From Bacteroidota bacterium (GTDB taxonomy: Bacteria > Bacteroidota > Bacteroidia > Flavobacteriales_C > GCA-002722245): a DNA stretch of 64,000 nucleotides. Of the stretch, positions 27,883 to 38,533 are shown in pieces. The stretch lies in NCBI GenBank assembly GCA_026390935.1, contig JAPLEZ010000153.1:154171-218170 (forward strand). Reading direction: 5' to 3'. Both the position numbers and the translations under genes were made by a program. Below the pieces are notes generated by a model, which did not search any database, was not told where the DNA came from, and saw only the letters and a list, made by a program, of their open reading frames with translations. Within the stretch, counting starts at the first letter, position 1, and the number at the start of each line of letters is the position of its first letter.

Positions 27883-30159
27883 ATGAGTAAAGTTAGAAAA
27901 CAGGAGGCATTAGATTATCATTCCCAAGGCCGACCAGGGAAAATTGAAGTAGTTCCAACCAAACCATATCACACGCAACGAGACCTGTCTTTGGCTTATT
28001 CACCGGGCGTTGCAGAGCCTTGTCTGGAAATAGCAGCAAATCCAGATGATGCTTATAAATACACAGCTAAAAGAAATTTGGTGGCGGTTATTTCTAATGG
28101 AACCGCGGTTTTAGGCTTGGGCGATATTGGTGCCTTAGCATCAAAACCAGTGATGGAAGGAAAGGGCTTGCTCTTTAAAATATTTGCTGATATTGATGTT
28201 TTCGACATAGAAGTTGACGCCACCGATGTGGATCAATTTGTAAACACTGTAAAAGCAATTGCGCCAACTTTTGGCGGAATAAATTTAGAGGACATCAAAG
28301 CTCCAGAGTGTTTTGAAATTGAGCAGCGCTTGAAAGCCGAACTAAATATTCCTTTGATGCACGATGATCAGCATGGAACAGCAATTATCACAGGTGCAGC
28401 CTTGTTGAATGCGTTGGAAATCACTGGAAAAAAAATTGAAAATATAAAAGTGGTAGTGAGTGGTGCCGGTCCGTCGGCCATCAGCTGCGCCAAGCTATAT
28501 TTGGCTTTGGGAGCAAAGGTGGAAAATATTTACATGTTTGATTCTAAGGGAATGATCACCACCGACCGCAACAATTTAGATATTCACAAGCAACAATTCG
28601 CCAACAATAAAGCTTTCGCAGATCTTAAGGAAGCTATGAAAGATGCCGATGTTTTTCTGGGCTTGTCGCGTGGAAATATTGTAGATAAAACAATGATTCA
28701 AGCCATGGCAAACAATCCAATTGTATTTGCCTGCGCCAATCCCGATCCCGAAATTCCGTATGATGAAGCCATCTCTGCACGACCCGATGTTATTGTAGCT
28801 ACTGGAAGATCGGATCATCCGAACCAAGTCAACAATGTTTTAGGATTCCCTTTCATTTTTCGTGGTGCATTGGATGTTCACGCCTCAACCATTAATGAAG
28901 AAATGAAGTTGGCTGCGGTGCGCGCCATTGCAGCACTGGCAAAGGAAACCGTGCCAGAAGAAGTGAATCAGGCATACAGCATAAAAAATCTGGTTTTTGG
29001 AAAGGATTACATCATTCCAAAACCAATAGATCCGCGTTTGCTAACTGTTGTTGCACCAGCTGTTGCTAAAGCTGCAGTGGATTCGGGAGTAGCGCGAAGT
29101 CCAATTACCGATTGGGAAAAGTACAAGCAGGATCTGGCTTTGCGTATGGGATTGGATAAAAAAATCATGAATCAACTCACGCAGCAGGCCAAGAAAAATC
29201 CTAAGCGTGTGGTGTTTGTGGAAGCTGATAATTACAGTGTTTTAAAAGCTGCACAAGTGGTGAAAGACGAGGGAATCGCTAAACCAATTTTATTGGGAAG
29301 CACTGCTGTGATTCAGCAATTGATTGCTGAAAATAATTTGGATCTTTCGGATGTGCCTATTATTGATACGCGAAGTGCAGCAGCCGAAGAAAAGAGATTA
29401 GCCTATGCTGAACTACTTTTTGATAAGCGAAAACGCAAAGGATATACTTTACATGAATCTAAAATCGCCATGCGTAACCGCAATCATTTTGGTTCCATGA
29501 TGGTTGATCAAGGTGATGCCGATGCAATGATTACCGGCGTCACAAGAAATTATAAAGACAGTGTTCGTCCGCCTTTGCAATTGGTGGGCATGGACAAACA
29601 ACATCAAATCATTGCAGGGATGTACATGATTATTACTAAAAAAGGAACTTTCTTTTTCAGTGATACTACAGTGAATCTTGAGCCAACAGCGGAAGATCTC
29701 GTGAAAATTACGCTACTAACTTACGATGCAGTGAAACGTTTCAATGTGGAACCACGTATTGCAATGCTTTCCTATTCCAACTTCGGAACCTCCAAAGGTG
29801 CCGAGGCAGTAAAGGTCAATGAAGCAGTAAGAATTTTGCACGAAAAATATCCACATATCTGCGTAGATGGTGAAATTCAAGGGAATTTCGCGGTTAATTC
29901 TGCTTTGAGAACAAGCAAGTTCCCATTCACCAAATTAGGCGATCAGCAAACCAATACTTTGATTTTTCCTAATCTGTCGTCTGGAAATATCGCTTATAAA
30001 TTAATTCAGGAAATGGGAGAAACAGAAGCCATTGGACCAATTTTATTAGGAATGCGGAAATCGGTGCACGTGCTTCAATTGGGCGCATCAGTGCGAGAAA
30101 TTGTTAACATGGCAACAATAGCGGTAGTGGACGCGCATCAAAAACAAGAACAATTATGA
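27883..30159 (+). CDS. maeB: NADP-dependent malic enzyme with phosphotransacetylase-like domain
   Basis: 758 residues. The first 420 or so are malic enzyme ([51 protein letters not shown]). The remainder, from about residue 430, is a phosphotransacetylase-like domain that in MaeB proteins is regulatory and lacks activity. It decarboxylates malate to pyruvate and makes NADPH. Its last four bases overlap the ruvA start (ATGA), so ruvA is translationally coupled. Confidence 0.95.
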   Translation: MSKVRKQEALDYHSQGRPGKIEVVPTKPYHTQRDLSLAYSPGVAEPCLEIAANPDDAYKYTAKRNLVAVISNGTAVLGLGDIGALASKPVMEGKGLLFKIFADIDVFDIEVDATDVDQFVNTVKAIAPTFGGINLEDIKAPECFEIEQRLKAELNIPLMHDDQHGTAIITGAALLNALEITGKKIENIKVVVSGAGPSAISCAKLYLALGAKVENIYMFDSKGMITTDRNNLDIHKQQFANNKAFADLKEAMKDADVFLGLSRGNIVDKTMIQAMANNPIVFACANPDPEIPYDEAISARPDVIVATGRSDHPNQVNNVLGFPFIFRGALDVHASTINEEMKLAAVRAIAALAKETVPEEVNQAYSIKNLVFGKDYIIPKPIDPRLLTVVAPAVAKAAVDSGVARSPITDWEKYKQDLALRMGLDKKIMNQLTQQAKKNPKRVVFVEADNYSVLKAAQVVKDEGIAKPILLGSTAVIQQLIAENNLDLSDVPIIDTRSAAAEEKRLAYAELLFDKRKRKGYTLHESKIAMRNRNHFGSMMVDQGDADAMITGVTRNYKDSVRPPLQLVGMDKQHQIIAGMYMIITKKGTFFFSDTTVNLEPTAEDLVKITLLTYDAVKRFNVEPRIAMLSYSNFGTSKGAEAVKVNEAVRILHEKYPHICVDGEIQGNFAVNSALRTSKFPFTKLGDQQTNTLIFPNLSSGNIAYKLIQEMGETEAIGPILLGMRKSVHVLQLGASVREIVNMATIAVVDAHQKQEQL

Positions 30160-30734
30160 TTAACCATTTGTCGGGCCGCTTGATAGAGAAAACACCCACC
30201 AACGTAGTAATTGAATGCGCTGGTGTGGGTTATTTCGTTCATATTTCACTTTTTACTTTTGATAAATTGGGCAAAGAAGAAAACTGCAAACTGCTCACCC
30301 ACCTTTCTATTAAGGAAGATGCGCACACTTTGTACGGCTTCATTACCGAATCAGAAAGAACCATTTTTCGTCAACTCATTTCAGTATCGGGTGTAGGAGC
30401 GAATACCGCTCGTTTAATCTTGTCGTCAATGGATCCCGATAGAATTGCTGGAGCCATTGCTATTGCTGATGTTAGCAGCTTGAAGGCAATTAAAGGTATA
30501 GGTGAAAAAACAGCACAGCGCATCATCTTGGAATTGAAAGGAAAAGTGAGCAAAGGAGCAGAAGGTTCCATTTTTTCTGCAGGCCACAATATCAATCGGG
30601 ACGAAGCGTTATCCGCACTCCTTATGTTGGGCTTTAACAAGGCAGGGGTAGAAAAAGTGTTGCAAAAATTAATAAACGAAAATCCAACATACAGCGTTGA
30701 GGAGCTTGTTAAACTGGCTCTAAAGAATTTGTAG
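30156..30734 (+). CDS. ruvA: Holliday junction DNA helicase subunit RuvA
   Basis: 192 residues: OB-fold domain I ([26 protein letters not shown]...), two helix-hairpin-helix motifs (VSGVGANTARLIL and IKGIGEKTAQRIILELK) and the small C-terminal RuvB-binding domain III. RuvA tetramers hold the four-way junction. Starts in overlap with maeB, and sprA begins directly at the base after its stop. Confidence 0.96.
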   Translation: MINHLSGRLIEKTPTNVVIECAGVGYFVHISLFTFDKLGKEENCKLLTHLSIKEDAHTLYGFITESERTIFRQLISVSGVGANTARLILSSMDPDRIAGAIAIADVSSLKAIKGIGEKTAQRIILELKGKVSKGAEGSIFSAGHNINRDEALSALLMLGFNKAGVEKVLQKLINENPTYSVEELVKLALKNL

Positions 30735-33700
30735 GTGAAAAAATATTTTAAAAATAGCTTCCCAATTTGGATTGTAATCCTGCTGTTGCAGGCGTTTTTT
30801 GCTGAACATGCAAATGCGCAAGCACCGGTTGATTCCATAAAGTTGGCAAAATCTTATACCGACGATCCTGCTGCGGTTAAGGAAGAAGTTACATATGATC
30901 CCGAAACAAAAAAGTACAAAAAAGTAAAGAAGATTGGTGACCTCGTGGTGGGCACGCAAATCATGACTTTTGATGAGTACTGGAACGAGAGATATCAGCA
31001 AGCCGAAAAAAAATACTTCGATGAAAAAGTAAAGCAAGCAAATTTTGATCAAGAAAAACCTTTGCTGCCGCCGTTGAAATTGCCTGGAAGTGGTTTGTTG
31101 GGCGATATTTTTACCAACGATGGTGGAACTCCTAAAGTAGAGATTAAACCAACAGGATCTGCCGAGTTGATTTTCGGACTCAATTCTTCCACCACTAAAA
31201 ATCCTGCGATTCCTGTACGAAATCAAACCAATACCAACTTTCAGTTCAATCAAAAAATACAGCTCAATATCGTTGGTACTATTGGTGATAAATTAAAACT
31301 CACCACAAACTATAATACCGAATCCACCTTCGATTTTGAAAATCAAATGAAGTTGGAATACACTGGAAGCGAAGATGAAATCATCAAAAAAATTGAAGTA
31401 GGTAACGTGAGCTTACCGTTGCAAACACAGCTCATACAGGGTGGTCAGACTTTATTCGGTGTTAAAAGTGAATTGCAGTTTGGTAAGCTTACGGTGACTT
31501 CTGTCATCACGCAACAAAAAGGAGAATCGAAAACCACTCAAACAGCAGGAGGTGTTCAGATTAAAGATTTTAAAATTCAGGCCGATAATTACGAAGCCAA
31601 TCGTCACTTTTTTCTGTCGCAATATTTCGCCGATAATTATGACGCTGCCTTGGCTAAGCTTCCCTATGTTAATTCTTCCGTTCAAATTACAAGAGTGGAG
31701 GTGTGGATGACCAACGTAGGAAACAACAATAATGAAGACTCCAGGAAGATTGTAGGATTTATGGATTTGGGAGAGCACAACACCTATGATCCTTTGCTCT
31801 CTGTCGTACCAGGAGACAAATATCCTTATAGCAACATCAATAATTTGTACTCCACCGTGGGGGCAAATCCCGACATCAGAAATTTCACCAATGCCAGTAC
31901 AGCATTGGTGGCCATGGGCTATGTAGAAGGTGCGCACTTCAATAAAATTGAAAATGCACGTAAATTAAAACCCGATGAATTCACCTTTCATCCGCAACTG
32001 GGTTACATTTCTTTAAACACCGAGCTCAATGCCGATCAAATTTTGGCGGTTGCTTTTCAATATACTGTCACCGGAATTTCGGGGGTGTTTCAAGTGGGGG
32101 AATTCAGTAACGATGGTTCCAACAACACTCAGGCCTTGTATGTGAAATTGCTTAAAACAAATACAGTCAACAATACCCATTTGCCCACATGGGAGCTTAT
32201 GATGAAAAACGTTTACTATCTGGGAGAATCGGGAATTAAGGGCGAGACTTTTCAAATGCAAATTTTATACACTGATCCTACATCCAACCAAGATATCAAT
32301 TTTGTTGACTTAGGTGGAGGAAATAACAAGCGTTGGGTGCAACTGATGAATGCCGATACAATGAATATTCAGCAGGATTCAATTCCTGATGGATTTTATG
32401 ACTACGTTGAAGGTGTTACCATTAAAGCCAACTCGGGAAGAATATTTTTTCCTGTGCGAAAACCCTTCGGTGAATTTTTAAGAAAGCAGTTGGGTCCTAC
32501 ATTGGCCAACAAATATTGTTTTGATTCCCTATATACGGTCACGCCAATCAATGCTAAACTGAAATTTCCAGCGAAGGATCGTTTTAAGTTTTGGGTGAAA
32601 TTTGAAAGCAGCCAATCTTCAGTGATCAGTTTAGGTTCAATTAATGTTCCAGTGGGTTCGGTGGTGGTCACTGCTGGTGGGAAAAAACTATTGGAAAATG
32701 TTGACTATACAGTGAATTATTCGGGAGGTCAGGTGACCATCATCAACGAAGGGATTTTAAATTCGGGTACACCAATTTCAGTTTCTTCGGAAGCGAATGC
32801 TTTGATCAGCATTCAAACCAAAAACTTAATCGGTTCACATTTGGAATATAAGTTTTCAAATAATTTTAATGTTGGCGGAACCATCATGAATTTGACGGAA
32901 CGTCCGTTGACATTTAAAGTGGATATCGGACAAGAACCAATGTCGAATACCATTTGGGGATTAAATACCAAGTACCGCACTGACCTTCCTATAGTTACAA
33001 AGTTATTGGACAAACTTCCTTTGCTATCAACCAAAGAAATGTCAACTCTTGATTTTACGGGTGAAGTTGCGCAATTACTTCCTGGAACATCAAATGCTAT
33101 TCAAAATGAGAATAGTGGAAAAGGGGAATCTTTCATTGATAATTTTGATGGTGCCGAAAGTAACACACCATTAACTGTTCGAACTACCTGGTTCATTGCT
33201 TCCACGCCCCATGGTTTGGACGATATTTTTCCTGAGGGGAAATTAAGCAATCAACTCGCTAACGGCTTCAATCGCGCAAAATTATCATGGTACAATATTG
33301 ATCCTTTATTTAGCGATAACACTGGACTCACACCCAATTACTTGAAAAATGACGCCGCTCAACAAAACAACAATTTCGTGAGGCCTATTAACCAGTCGGA
33401 AGTTTTTCCTCAAAAATCTGCTCAAAACGGAATCACACCAAATCTTATCACTCTCGATTTGGCTTACTATCCCAACGAAAGAGGTCAGTATAATTTTGAC
33501 ACAACAGGCGGAGCATACTCTGCAGGGGTTGATAAAGATGGACATTTGCTAAATCCCAAATCGCGCTGGGGTGGAATGATGCGAAGAATTGAAACGCCTG
33601 ATTTTGAAGCTTCCAACATTGAGTTTTTGGAGTTTTGGATGATGGATCCTTTTTATGATAATGACGGTAAGCAGTTGGATAATCAAATTTTTAATGGAAC

Positions 33701-36700
33701 ACAGACAGGTGGGGATTTATACATACACATCGGAAATTTATCCGAAGACGTTTTGCGTGATTCTCGAAAATCTTTTGAAAATGGTTTGCCTGTTAACGAC
33801 AATGATCTTTCAGCCGTTGATACTACCATTTGGGGATTGGTGCCTACAGGATTGAATTTGGTGAATGCATTTAATACTGATCCTGCATCTCGACCATTTC
33901 AAGATGTTGGTTACGACGGATTGTCTGATCAACGAGAGCAAACATTCTACAGTAAATATCTAGAATTTTACAACAAAAATTTTGGAGCAATTCCATCCGC
34001 CATTGCCAACGACCCGTCTGCCGATGACTTCCGACATTATCGTGATGATAATTTTAATCTTGCTCAAGCAAAAGTTATTGAGCGTTACAAAGATTTTAGC
34101 AGTGTTGATGGAAATTCACCTGCAAGTACTAACTCTGCCTTCTTGGCGTCGGCAACCACCATTCCTGATATTGAAGATTTAAACAAAGACAACACTTTGA
34201 ATGAAGGTGAAAGTTATTATGAATACCACATTTCCATGCGCCCAAATGATTTGGATATTGAGGATCAAAAAGAAGGAAGAAATTATATCAATAACATTAT
34301 TAATCCAAGTTCAATTCCAACGATTAATGGTTATAGTGGAAGTGTGAGTTCAAGATGGATTCATTTCCGTATTCCAATTCGCAAACCTGAAAGAGCAGTT
34401 GGTTCAATTCAGGATTTCCGTTCCATGCGATATGTGCGAATTATGTTGAAAGGCTGGGAGGATCCGGTGATTTTGCGTTTCGGAAGAATGGATTTGGTAA
34501 GAGAGACTTGGAGAAAGTATGAAAGTCAGCTCAAAGGCGATTGTGAATTTGTGGCAACCGACAACAATGCTCATTTTGTGGTGACTTCCATTAACGTGGA
34601 GGAAGACAGTCAGAAACAACCTATACCGTATGTCCCACCAGTGCAAAGGGTGTACAACGTGCAAACACAATCCACCATGAATGAGCAGGCATTGTACTTG
34701 AACATCGAAGATTTGGATGGCTGTGATAGTCGCGCTGCATTTAAAAATACTTCCATTGATATGCGGGCTTACAATTGCTTGAAGATGTTTGTTCACGCTG
34801 AAAAAATAGGAGATGCCTCAGGAGATTATAACAATAAGATGAGTGTTTTTTTGAGGATGGGATCTGATTTTGACGACAATTATTATGAGTACGAAATTCC
34901 TCTGAAATTTACCGAGTCGGGAACATTTAGTGTGACCAACACAGAAGAAGCCATAGCTGCCATTTGGCCGTCGGAGAACGCTTTTGATTTTGATCTTTCG
35001 GTGCTCACAGATGCAAAGCTCTTGCGGAATTCAAGTATAGAATCTGATCCAGCTACTTTTTTTAAAAATCAACGTTACCGTGTATTACATGAGAAGAACA
35101 GTGTTTATGTGAAAGGAAATCCAACGATGTCGGCAATTAAAGTGATTTTGATTGGTGTGAGGAACAATGGTGATCCCGGACAAAAACGATCAGTTGGTGT
35201 TTGGGCCAATGAATTGCGTTTGTCATGTTTCAACGATCAAAGCGGTTGGGCAGCTACGGCTACGGCAACAATGAAAGTAGCTGATTTCGCCAATTTATCC
35301 GTCACCGGGAAAATGTATACTCCGGGCTGGGGCGCGATTACAGATAAGGTGGCCGACAGGAAAAAAGAATATTACCAGATGTATGACGCCCTTGCTAGTT
35401 TAGAACTAGGGAAATTAATTCCTTCTAAATACAATGTTTCTGTTCCTTTGTATTTGGGTTTTTCAGAGACTTTTCAAAATCAACAATTTAGTCCTTTGGA
35501 TCAAGACGTGGATATGAAAAGACTTGATCCTACCTTGCGTAAGAAAGTTCAAGACAGTACACAAACTTATCAGCGGCGAAAGAGTTTGAATTTATCCAAT
35601 GTTCGTAAAAACAGAACGGTTGGATCTACTGCAAAACCGATGCCTTACGACATTGAAAATTTTGATGCCACCTATGTTTTTAATGAAACATTTAAAAGCG
35701 ATGTGAATACACGTTACAATGTATTGCAAACTTATAAAGGTGCACTCAATTATAATTTCACACACCAACCGAAAAATTTCCAGCCTTTTATACAAAGTCC
35801 TATTGTAGGCTTTTACAAGAAAGTTGTTTTAAATAATTATCAAGACAAGGAAGCCATCATGCAAGAAGAAATTGATCGTTTGAAAAAAGAGCAAACTCCT
35901 CCAGCGAAACTTCCAAAACTTGAAAAGGATTTAAAAGAACTGAAAGAGAAAAAAGAAAGCTTCACTAAGCTTGCTCAAAATTTGATGAAAACACCGTACA
36001 ATAAGTTGGGTAGGGAATTTAATTTTTACATTGTGCCATCTCGTGTTTCTATTCGCAGCGACTGGAATAGATTGTACAATGAAAGCGTTGTACGAAACAA
36101 CTCTGATGCAATTTTATTGATCACTCCCGTGTACAATAAAAACTTTTTCTGGGACAGAAATTATGATGTGAGCTGGGACTTTACTAAGGCGCTGAAATTT
36201 AAATATACTGCAATGAACCGCGCCAGAATTGATGAGCCTGAAGGACGAATTGATACAAAAGAAAAGAAAGCAGCATTGTTGAACGGATTGATTGGTAAGG
36301 ATCATGAGCTGGGTCGCACCACCAATTTTTCGCAAAATATGGATTTCAATTACGAGCTGCCACTCAAAAAAATACCTTTTACCGATTGGATTACGGCCAA
36401 CGCAAAATATACAGCAAAAATGGACTGGCAGGCTGCTCCACTTGCTTTTCAAGATGTGAATAATAGTATCTCCAACAACAATACAAAACAACTCACAGCC
36501 AATTTCAATTTTGTGAATTTGTACAATAAATCACCCTATCTAAAAAAAATAAACAACAACATCAACAAGCAGAAAAAGGCTGAATCAGATACTACAAAAA
36601 AGAAATCAGCCATTGAACCAATTAATATTTTAGAGACCTCTTTGCGCTTGATGATGATGGTGAGAAATGCATCGTTTACTTATTCCGAAAACAATGGAAC

Positions 36701-37988
36701 TTTTCTTCCTGGTTATGTTCCAAAAACAAAATTGGTGGGAATGGATTTTGAGCAAAATTCGCCAGGTGCAGGATTTATTTTTGGCAGTCAGGAAGATATT
36801 TTAACTCGCTCTGCACAAAACGGTTGGCTCACCGCGAATTCAGATAAACTGAACACACGCTATTCAAAATCACATACCGAGAATTTAAATTTACGCGCCA
36901 CGTTGGAGCCTATCAATAAAATGAGAATTGAACTCACTGCTACCCGAACTTATGGAAAGGATTCTTCCTTTGTATACCGATTGGATCAAGACAATAAATT
37001 CACCAATTTCCCTTCAGCAACCACTACTTCCTACACATTTAGCATAACTACTATTAGTTTGGGTTCGGCTTTTGAATTTCCGAACAAGGAAAATTCTTCA
37101 GCGGTATATGACGAGTTTGTTAACAGCAGAGCGGTGATTGCCGCGCGTTTGGCGGCTGAAAATCACAACTCCAATCCTGCGAATTTGACAGGTGGTTTTC
37201 CTGAAGGTTATGGAAAAACGCAAACGGATGTAATTGTACAATCTTTCATCACCGCCTATACTGGTGGAAATGCAACAGTATCCATCTTGCGCACTATGCC
37301 TAAAATTCCAATGCCAAACTGGAAAATCAATTACGATGGATTTATGAAGATGCCTTTCTTTAGCAAGTATTTTCAATCGTTTACTTGCAGTCATTCTTAT
37401 ACTTCCACATTGAACCAGGGCTTTTCAAAAAATCTTCCTTTCGAGGATGATGGCTCAGGTTATACCACTAAAAAGGACAGTTCAGGAAATTTCATTCCGA
37501 AATTCTATTATGCAAGTGGGATAGTGATGTCGGAGCAATTGAGTCCGCTCATTAAATTTGATGCCACATTAAAAAGCAGTTGGATTGCAAAATTTGAAAT
37601 GAGTAAAACACGAACAGTTTCTTTGAATTTAATTGGGTTGGCGGTTTCCGAAATCTCTACTTTCAAACTTACTGCGGGAACAGGATACAAAATAAAAGAT
37701 GTGAAGTTGCCTTTCAAAATTTTAGGTAAAAACATAAAAAGTAATCTGGATATACGTGCCGATTTATCGCTTAATCAAAGTAAATCGGTGTTGCGTAAAG
37801 AAGGTGAAAAACCTCAAGTGCAAAACGGAACAAATATCATCAGTTTAAAAACTTCCGCTGATTATGTTTTGAGTGCTAAATTGAATTTGAGTTTGAAGTA
37901 CGAAATCATCTTCAATACTCCTGCGAACTCCCTTTCTTTCCCAACATCCAACTCAATGGGAAGTGTCAATTTGCGATATACACTATAA
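30735..37988 (+). CDS. sprA: Type IX secretion outer-membrane translocon SprA (Sov), GTG start
   Basis: 2417 residues, the typical size of SprA, the very large outer-membrane beta-barrel through which T9SS cargo leaves the cell. A signal peptide (ends ANAQAP) is followed by the conserved region with KLTTNYNTESTFDFENQMKLEY. The GTG start abuts the ruvA stop; no ATG fits the signal peptide. The ruvA-sprA-gcvH-vanZ order is known from flavobacteria. Cell-surface adhesins and gliding proteins, not encoded here, would be its cargo. Two Lys-rich coiled segments occur near residues 1710-1740 and 1950. Confidence 0.97.
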   Translation: MKKYFKNSFPIWIVILLLQAFFAEHANAQAPVDSIKLAKSYTDDPAAVKEEVTYDPETKKYKKVKKIGDLVVGTQIMTFDEYWNERYQQAEKKYFDEKVKQANFDQEKPLLPPLKLPGSGLLGDIFTNDGGTPKVEIKPTGSAELIFGLNSSTTKNPAIPVRNQTNTNFQFNQKIQLNIVGTIGDKLKLTTNYNTESTFDFENQMKLEYTGSEDEIIKKIEVGNVSLPLQTQLIQGGQTLFGVKSELQFGKLTVTSVITQQKGESKTTQTAGGVQIKDFKIQADNYEANRHFFLSQYFADNYDAALAKLPYVNSSVQITRVEVWMTNVGNNNNEDSRKIVGFMDLGEHNTYDPLLSVVPGDKYPYSNINNLYSTVGANPDIRNFTNASTALVAMGYVEGAHFNKIENARKLKPDEFTFHPQLGYISLNTELNADQILAVAFQYTVTGISGVFQVGEFSNDGSNNTQALYVKLLKTNTVNNTHLPTWELMMKNVYYLGESGIKGETFQMQILYTDPTSNQDINFVDLGGGNNKRWVQLMNADTMNIQQDSIPDGFYDYVEGVTIKANSGRIFFPVRKPFGEFLRKQLGPTLANKYCFDSLYTVTPINAKLKFPAKDRFKFWVKFESSQSSVISLGSINVPVGSVVVTAGGKKLLENVDYTVNYSGGQVTIINEGILNSGTPISVSSEANALISIQTKNLIGSHLEYKFSNNFNVGGTIMNLTERPLTFKVDIGQEPMSNTIWGLNTKYRTDLPIVTKLLDKLPLLSTKEMSTLDFTGEVAQLLPGTSNAIQNENSGKGESFIDNFDGAESNTPLTVRTTWFIASTPHGLDDIFPEGKLSNQLANGFNRAKLSWYNIDPLFSDNTGLTPNYLKNDAAQQNNNFVRPINQSEVFPQKSAQNGITPNLITLDLAYYPNERGQYNFDTTGGAYSAGVDKDGHLLNPKSRWGGMMRRIETPDFEASNIEFLEFWMMDPFYDNDGKQLDNQIFNGTQTGGDLYIHIGNLSEDVLRDSRKSFENGLPVNDNDLSAVDTTIWGLVPTGLNLVNAFNTDPASRPFQDVGYDGLSDQREQTFYSKYLEFYNKNFGAIPSAIANDPSADDFRHYRDDNFNLAQAKVIERYKDFSSVDGNSPASTNSAFLASATTIPDIEDLNKDNTLNEGESYYEYHISMRPNDLDIEDQKEGRNYINNIINPSSIPTINGYSGSVSSRWIHFRIPIRKPERAVGSIQDFRSMRYVRIMLKGWEDPVILRFGRMDLVRETWRKYESQLKGDCEFVATDNNAHFVVTSINVEEDSQKQPIPYVPPVQRVYNVQTQSTMNEQALYLNIEDLDGCDSRAAFKNTSIDMRAYNCLKMFVHAEKIGDASGDYNNKMSVFLRMGSDFDDNYYEYEIPLKFTESGTFSVTNTEEAIAAIWPSENAFDFDLSVLTDAKLLRNSSIESDPATFFKNQRYRVLHEKNSVYVKGNPTMSAIKVILIGVRNNGDPGQKRSVGVWANELRLSCFNDQSGWAATATATMKVADFANLSVTGKMYTPGWGAITDKVADRKKEYYQMYDALASLELGKLIPSKYNVSVPLYLGFSETFQNQQFSPLDQDVDMKRLDPTLRKKVQDSTQTYQRRKSLNLSNVRKNRTVGSTAKPMPYDIENFDATYVFNETFKSDVNTRYNVLQTYKGALNYNFTHQPKNFQPFIQSPIVGFYKKVVLNNYQDKEAIMQEEIDRLKKEQTPPAKLPKLEKDLKELKEKKESFTKLAQNLMKTPYNKLGREFNFYIVPSRVSIRSDWNRLYNESVVRNNSDAILLITPVYNKNFFWDRNYDVSWDFTKALKFKYTAMNRARIDEPEGRIDTKEKKAALLNGLIGKDHELGRTTNFSQNMDFNYELPLKKIPFTDWITANAKYTAKMDWQAAPLAFQDVNNSISNNNTKQLTANFNFVNLYNKSPYLKKINNNINKQKKAESDTTKKKSAIEPINILETSLRLMMMVRNASFTYSENNGTFLPGYVPKTKLVGMDFEQNSPGAGFIFGSQEDILTRSAQNGWLTANSDKLNTRYSKSHTENLNLRATLEPINKMRIELTATRTYGKDSSFVYRLDQDNKFTNFPSATTTSYTFSITTISLGSAFEFPNKENSSAVYDEFVNSRAVIAARLAAENHNSNPANLTGGFPEGYGKTQTDVIVQSFITAYTGGNATVSILRTMPKIPMPNWKINYDGFMKMPFFSKYFQSFTCSHSYTSTLNQGFSKNLPFEDDGSGYTTKKDSSGNFIPKFYYASGIVMSEQLSPLIKFDATLKSSWIAKFEMSKTRTVSLNLIGLAVSEISTFKLTAGTGYKIKDVKLPFKILGKNIKSNLDIRADLSLNQSKSVLRKEGEKPQVQNGTNIISLKTSADYVLSAKLNLSLKYEIIFNTPANSLSFPTSNSMGSVNLRYTL

Positions 37989-38012
37989 TAATTGAAGTAT
38001 TTCCCTTTTGTT

Positions 38013-38044
38013 TTTGTGATTTATTGCCGAATCATGTAAGTTTG
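38013..38044 (+). promoter_or_regulatory. Promoter of gcvH
   Basis: TTTG (38013-38016), 20 bases, TAAGTTTG (38037-38044): full match to the Bacteroidota consensus. Transcription should start near 38048, so the mRNA has a leader of about 105 bases that contains the duplicated element. Confidence 0.72.
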
Positions 38045-38066
38045 CCCTATATAAAAAATTATACAG

Positions 38067-38093
38067 ATGAAATACCCATGCATCTCACTATAA
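38067..38093 (+). CDS. Leader micro-ORF 1, copy A (8 codons)
   Basis: ATG to TAA encodes MKYPCISL. Its counterpart in copy B encodes MKCTCTSVYQIC. Shared are the first two codons, the Cys at position 5 and Ser at position 7. Codons 3 to 5 can base-pair with the start of micro-ORF 2. Translation is an inference. Confidence 0.35.
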   Translation: MKYPCISL

Positions 38094-38111
38094 AAAAGTG
38101 ATAAAGATAAA

Positions 38112-38141
38112 ATGGGTATACCATATGACCTTAAAAAATAA
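38112..38141 (+). CDS. Leader micro-ORF 2, copy A (9 codons)
   Basis: Encodes MGIPYDLKK; copy B encodes MGIPYVH. The first five residues are identical although the Pro and Tyr codons differ only at the third position (CCA/CCT, TAT/TAC), the pattern expected of a translated peptide. A purine-rich AAAGATAAA lies just before the ATG. Confidence 0.42.
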   Translation: MGIPYDLKK

Positions 38142-38152
38142 ATTATTTACAT

Positions 38153-38533
38153 ATGAATATTCCTGCAGAATTAAAATACACTAAAGATCACGAATGGATC
38201 AAAATTGATGGAGACATTGCTACTATTGGTATTACTGATTTCGCGCAAAGCGAATTGGGTGATATCGTTTATGTTGAAATTGAAACGGTAGGTGAAACTT
38301 TAGCGCAGGAAGAAGTGTTTGGAACTGTGGAAGCAGTTAAAACTGTTTCTGATTTGTTTATGCCAGTGAGCGGACAAATTCTTGAACTGAACGCAGGAAT
38401 TGAAGGGGAGCCAGAATCGGTAAACCACGATCCATACGGCAAAGGATGGATGATTAAAGTAAAAATCACTGACGCTTCTCAATTAGCTGGATTGTTATCT
38501 GCTGATGCATACAAAACTTTGATAGGACACTAG
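38153..38533 (+). CDS. gcvH: Glycine cleavage system H protein
   Basis: 126 residues, normal length. Begins with the family pattern [10 protein letters not shown] and has the lipoyl-lysine site ESVKTVSDL-type sequence here as [13 protein letters not shown] (Lys in AVKTVS). H protein shuttles the aminomethyl group between the P and T proteins of glycine cleavage. Preceded by its own promoter and the duplicated leader; the vanZ-like gene follows directly after the stop. Confidence 0.96.
   Translation: MNIPAELKYTKDHEWIKIDGDIATIGITDFAQSELGDIVYVEIETVGETLAQEEVFGTVEAVKTVSDLFMPVSGQILELNAGIEGEPESVNHDPYGKGWMIKVKITDASQLAGLLSADAYKTLIGH

Larger units (their letters stand above)
38053..38152 (+). promoter_or_regulatory. 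Duplicated leader element, copy A, upstream of gcvH
   Basis: About 100 bases that are clearly homologous to 52888-52988, in front of an unrelated gene. It holds two tiny reading frames (38067-38093 and 38112-38141) and an 8-bp pairing between 38072-38079 and 38112-38119, which would cover the start codon of the second frame. Inside lies a 5-bp hairpin (38085-38089 with 38097-38101). Distances between the two ATGs (45 bases) and from the second ATG to the gene start (41) agree with copy B to one base. Confidence 0.65.

Noticed and set aside
30371..31253. Open frames antisense to ruvA and sprA
   Set aside because: They are shadows of long, strongly conserved genes and have no start context or domain.
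38053..38152. Known riboswitch (for example glycine riboswitch) in front of gcvH
   Set aside because: None of the glycine aptamer signatures is visible, and the same leader precedes a peroxidase gene.
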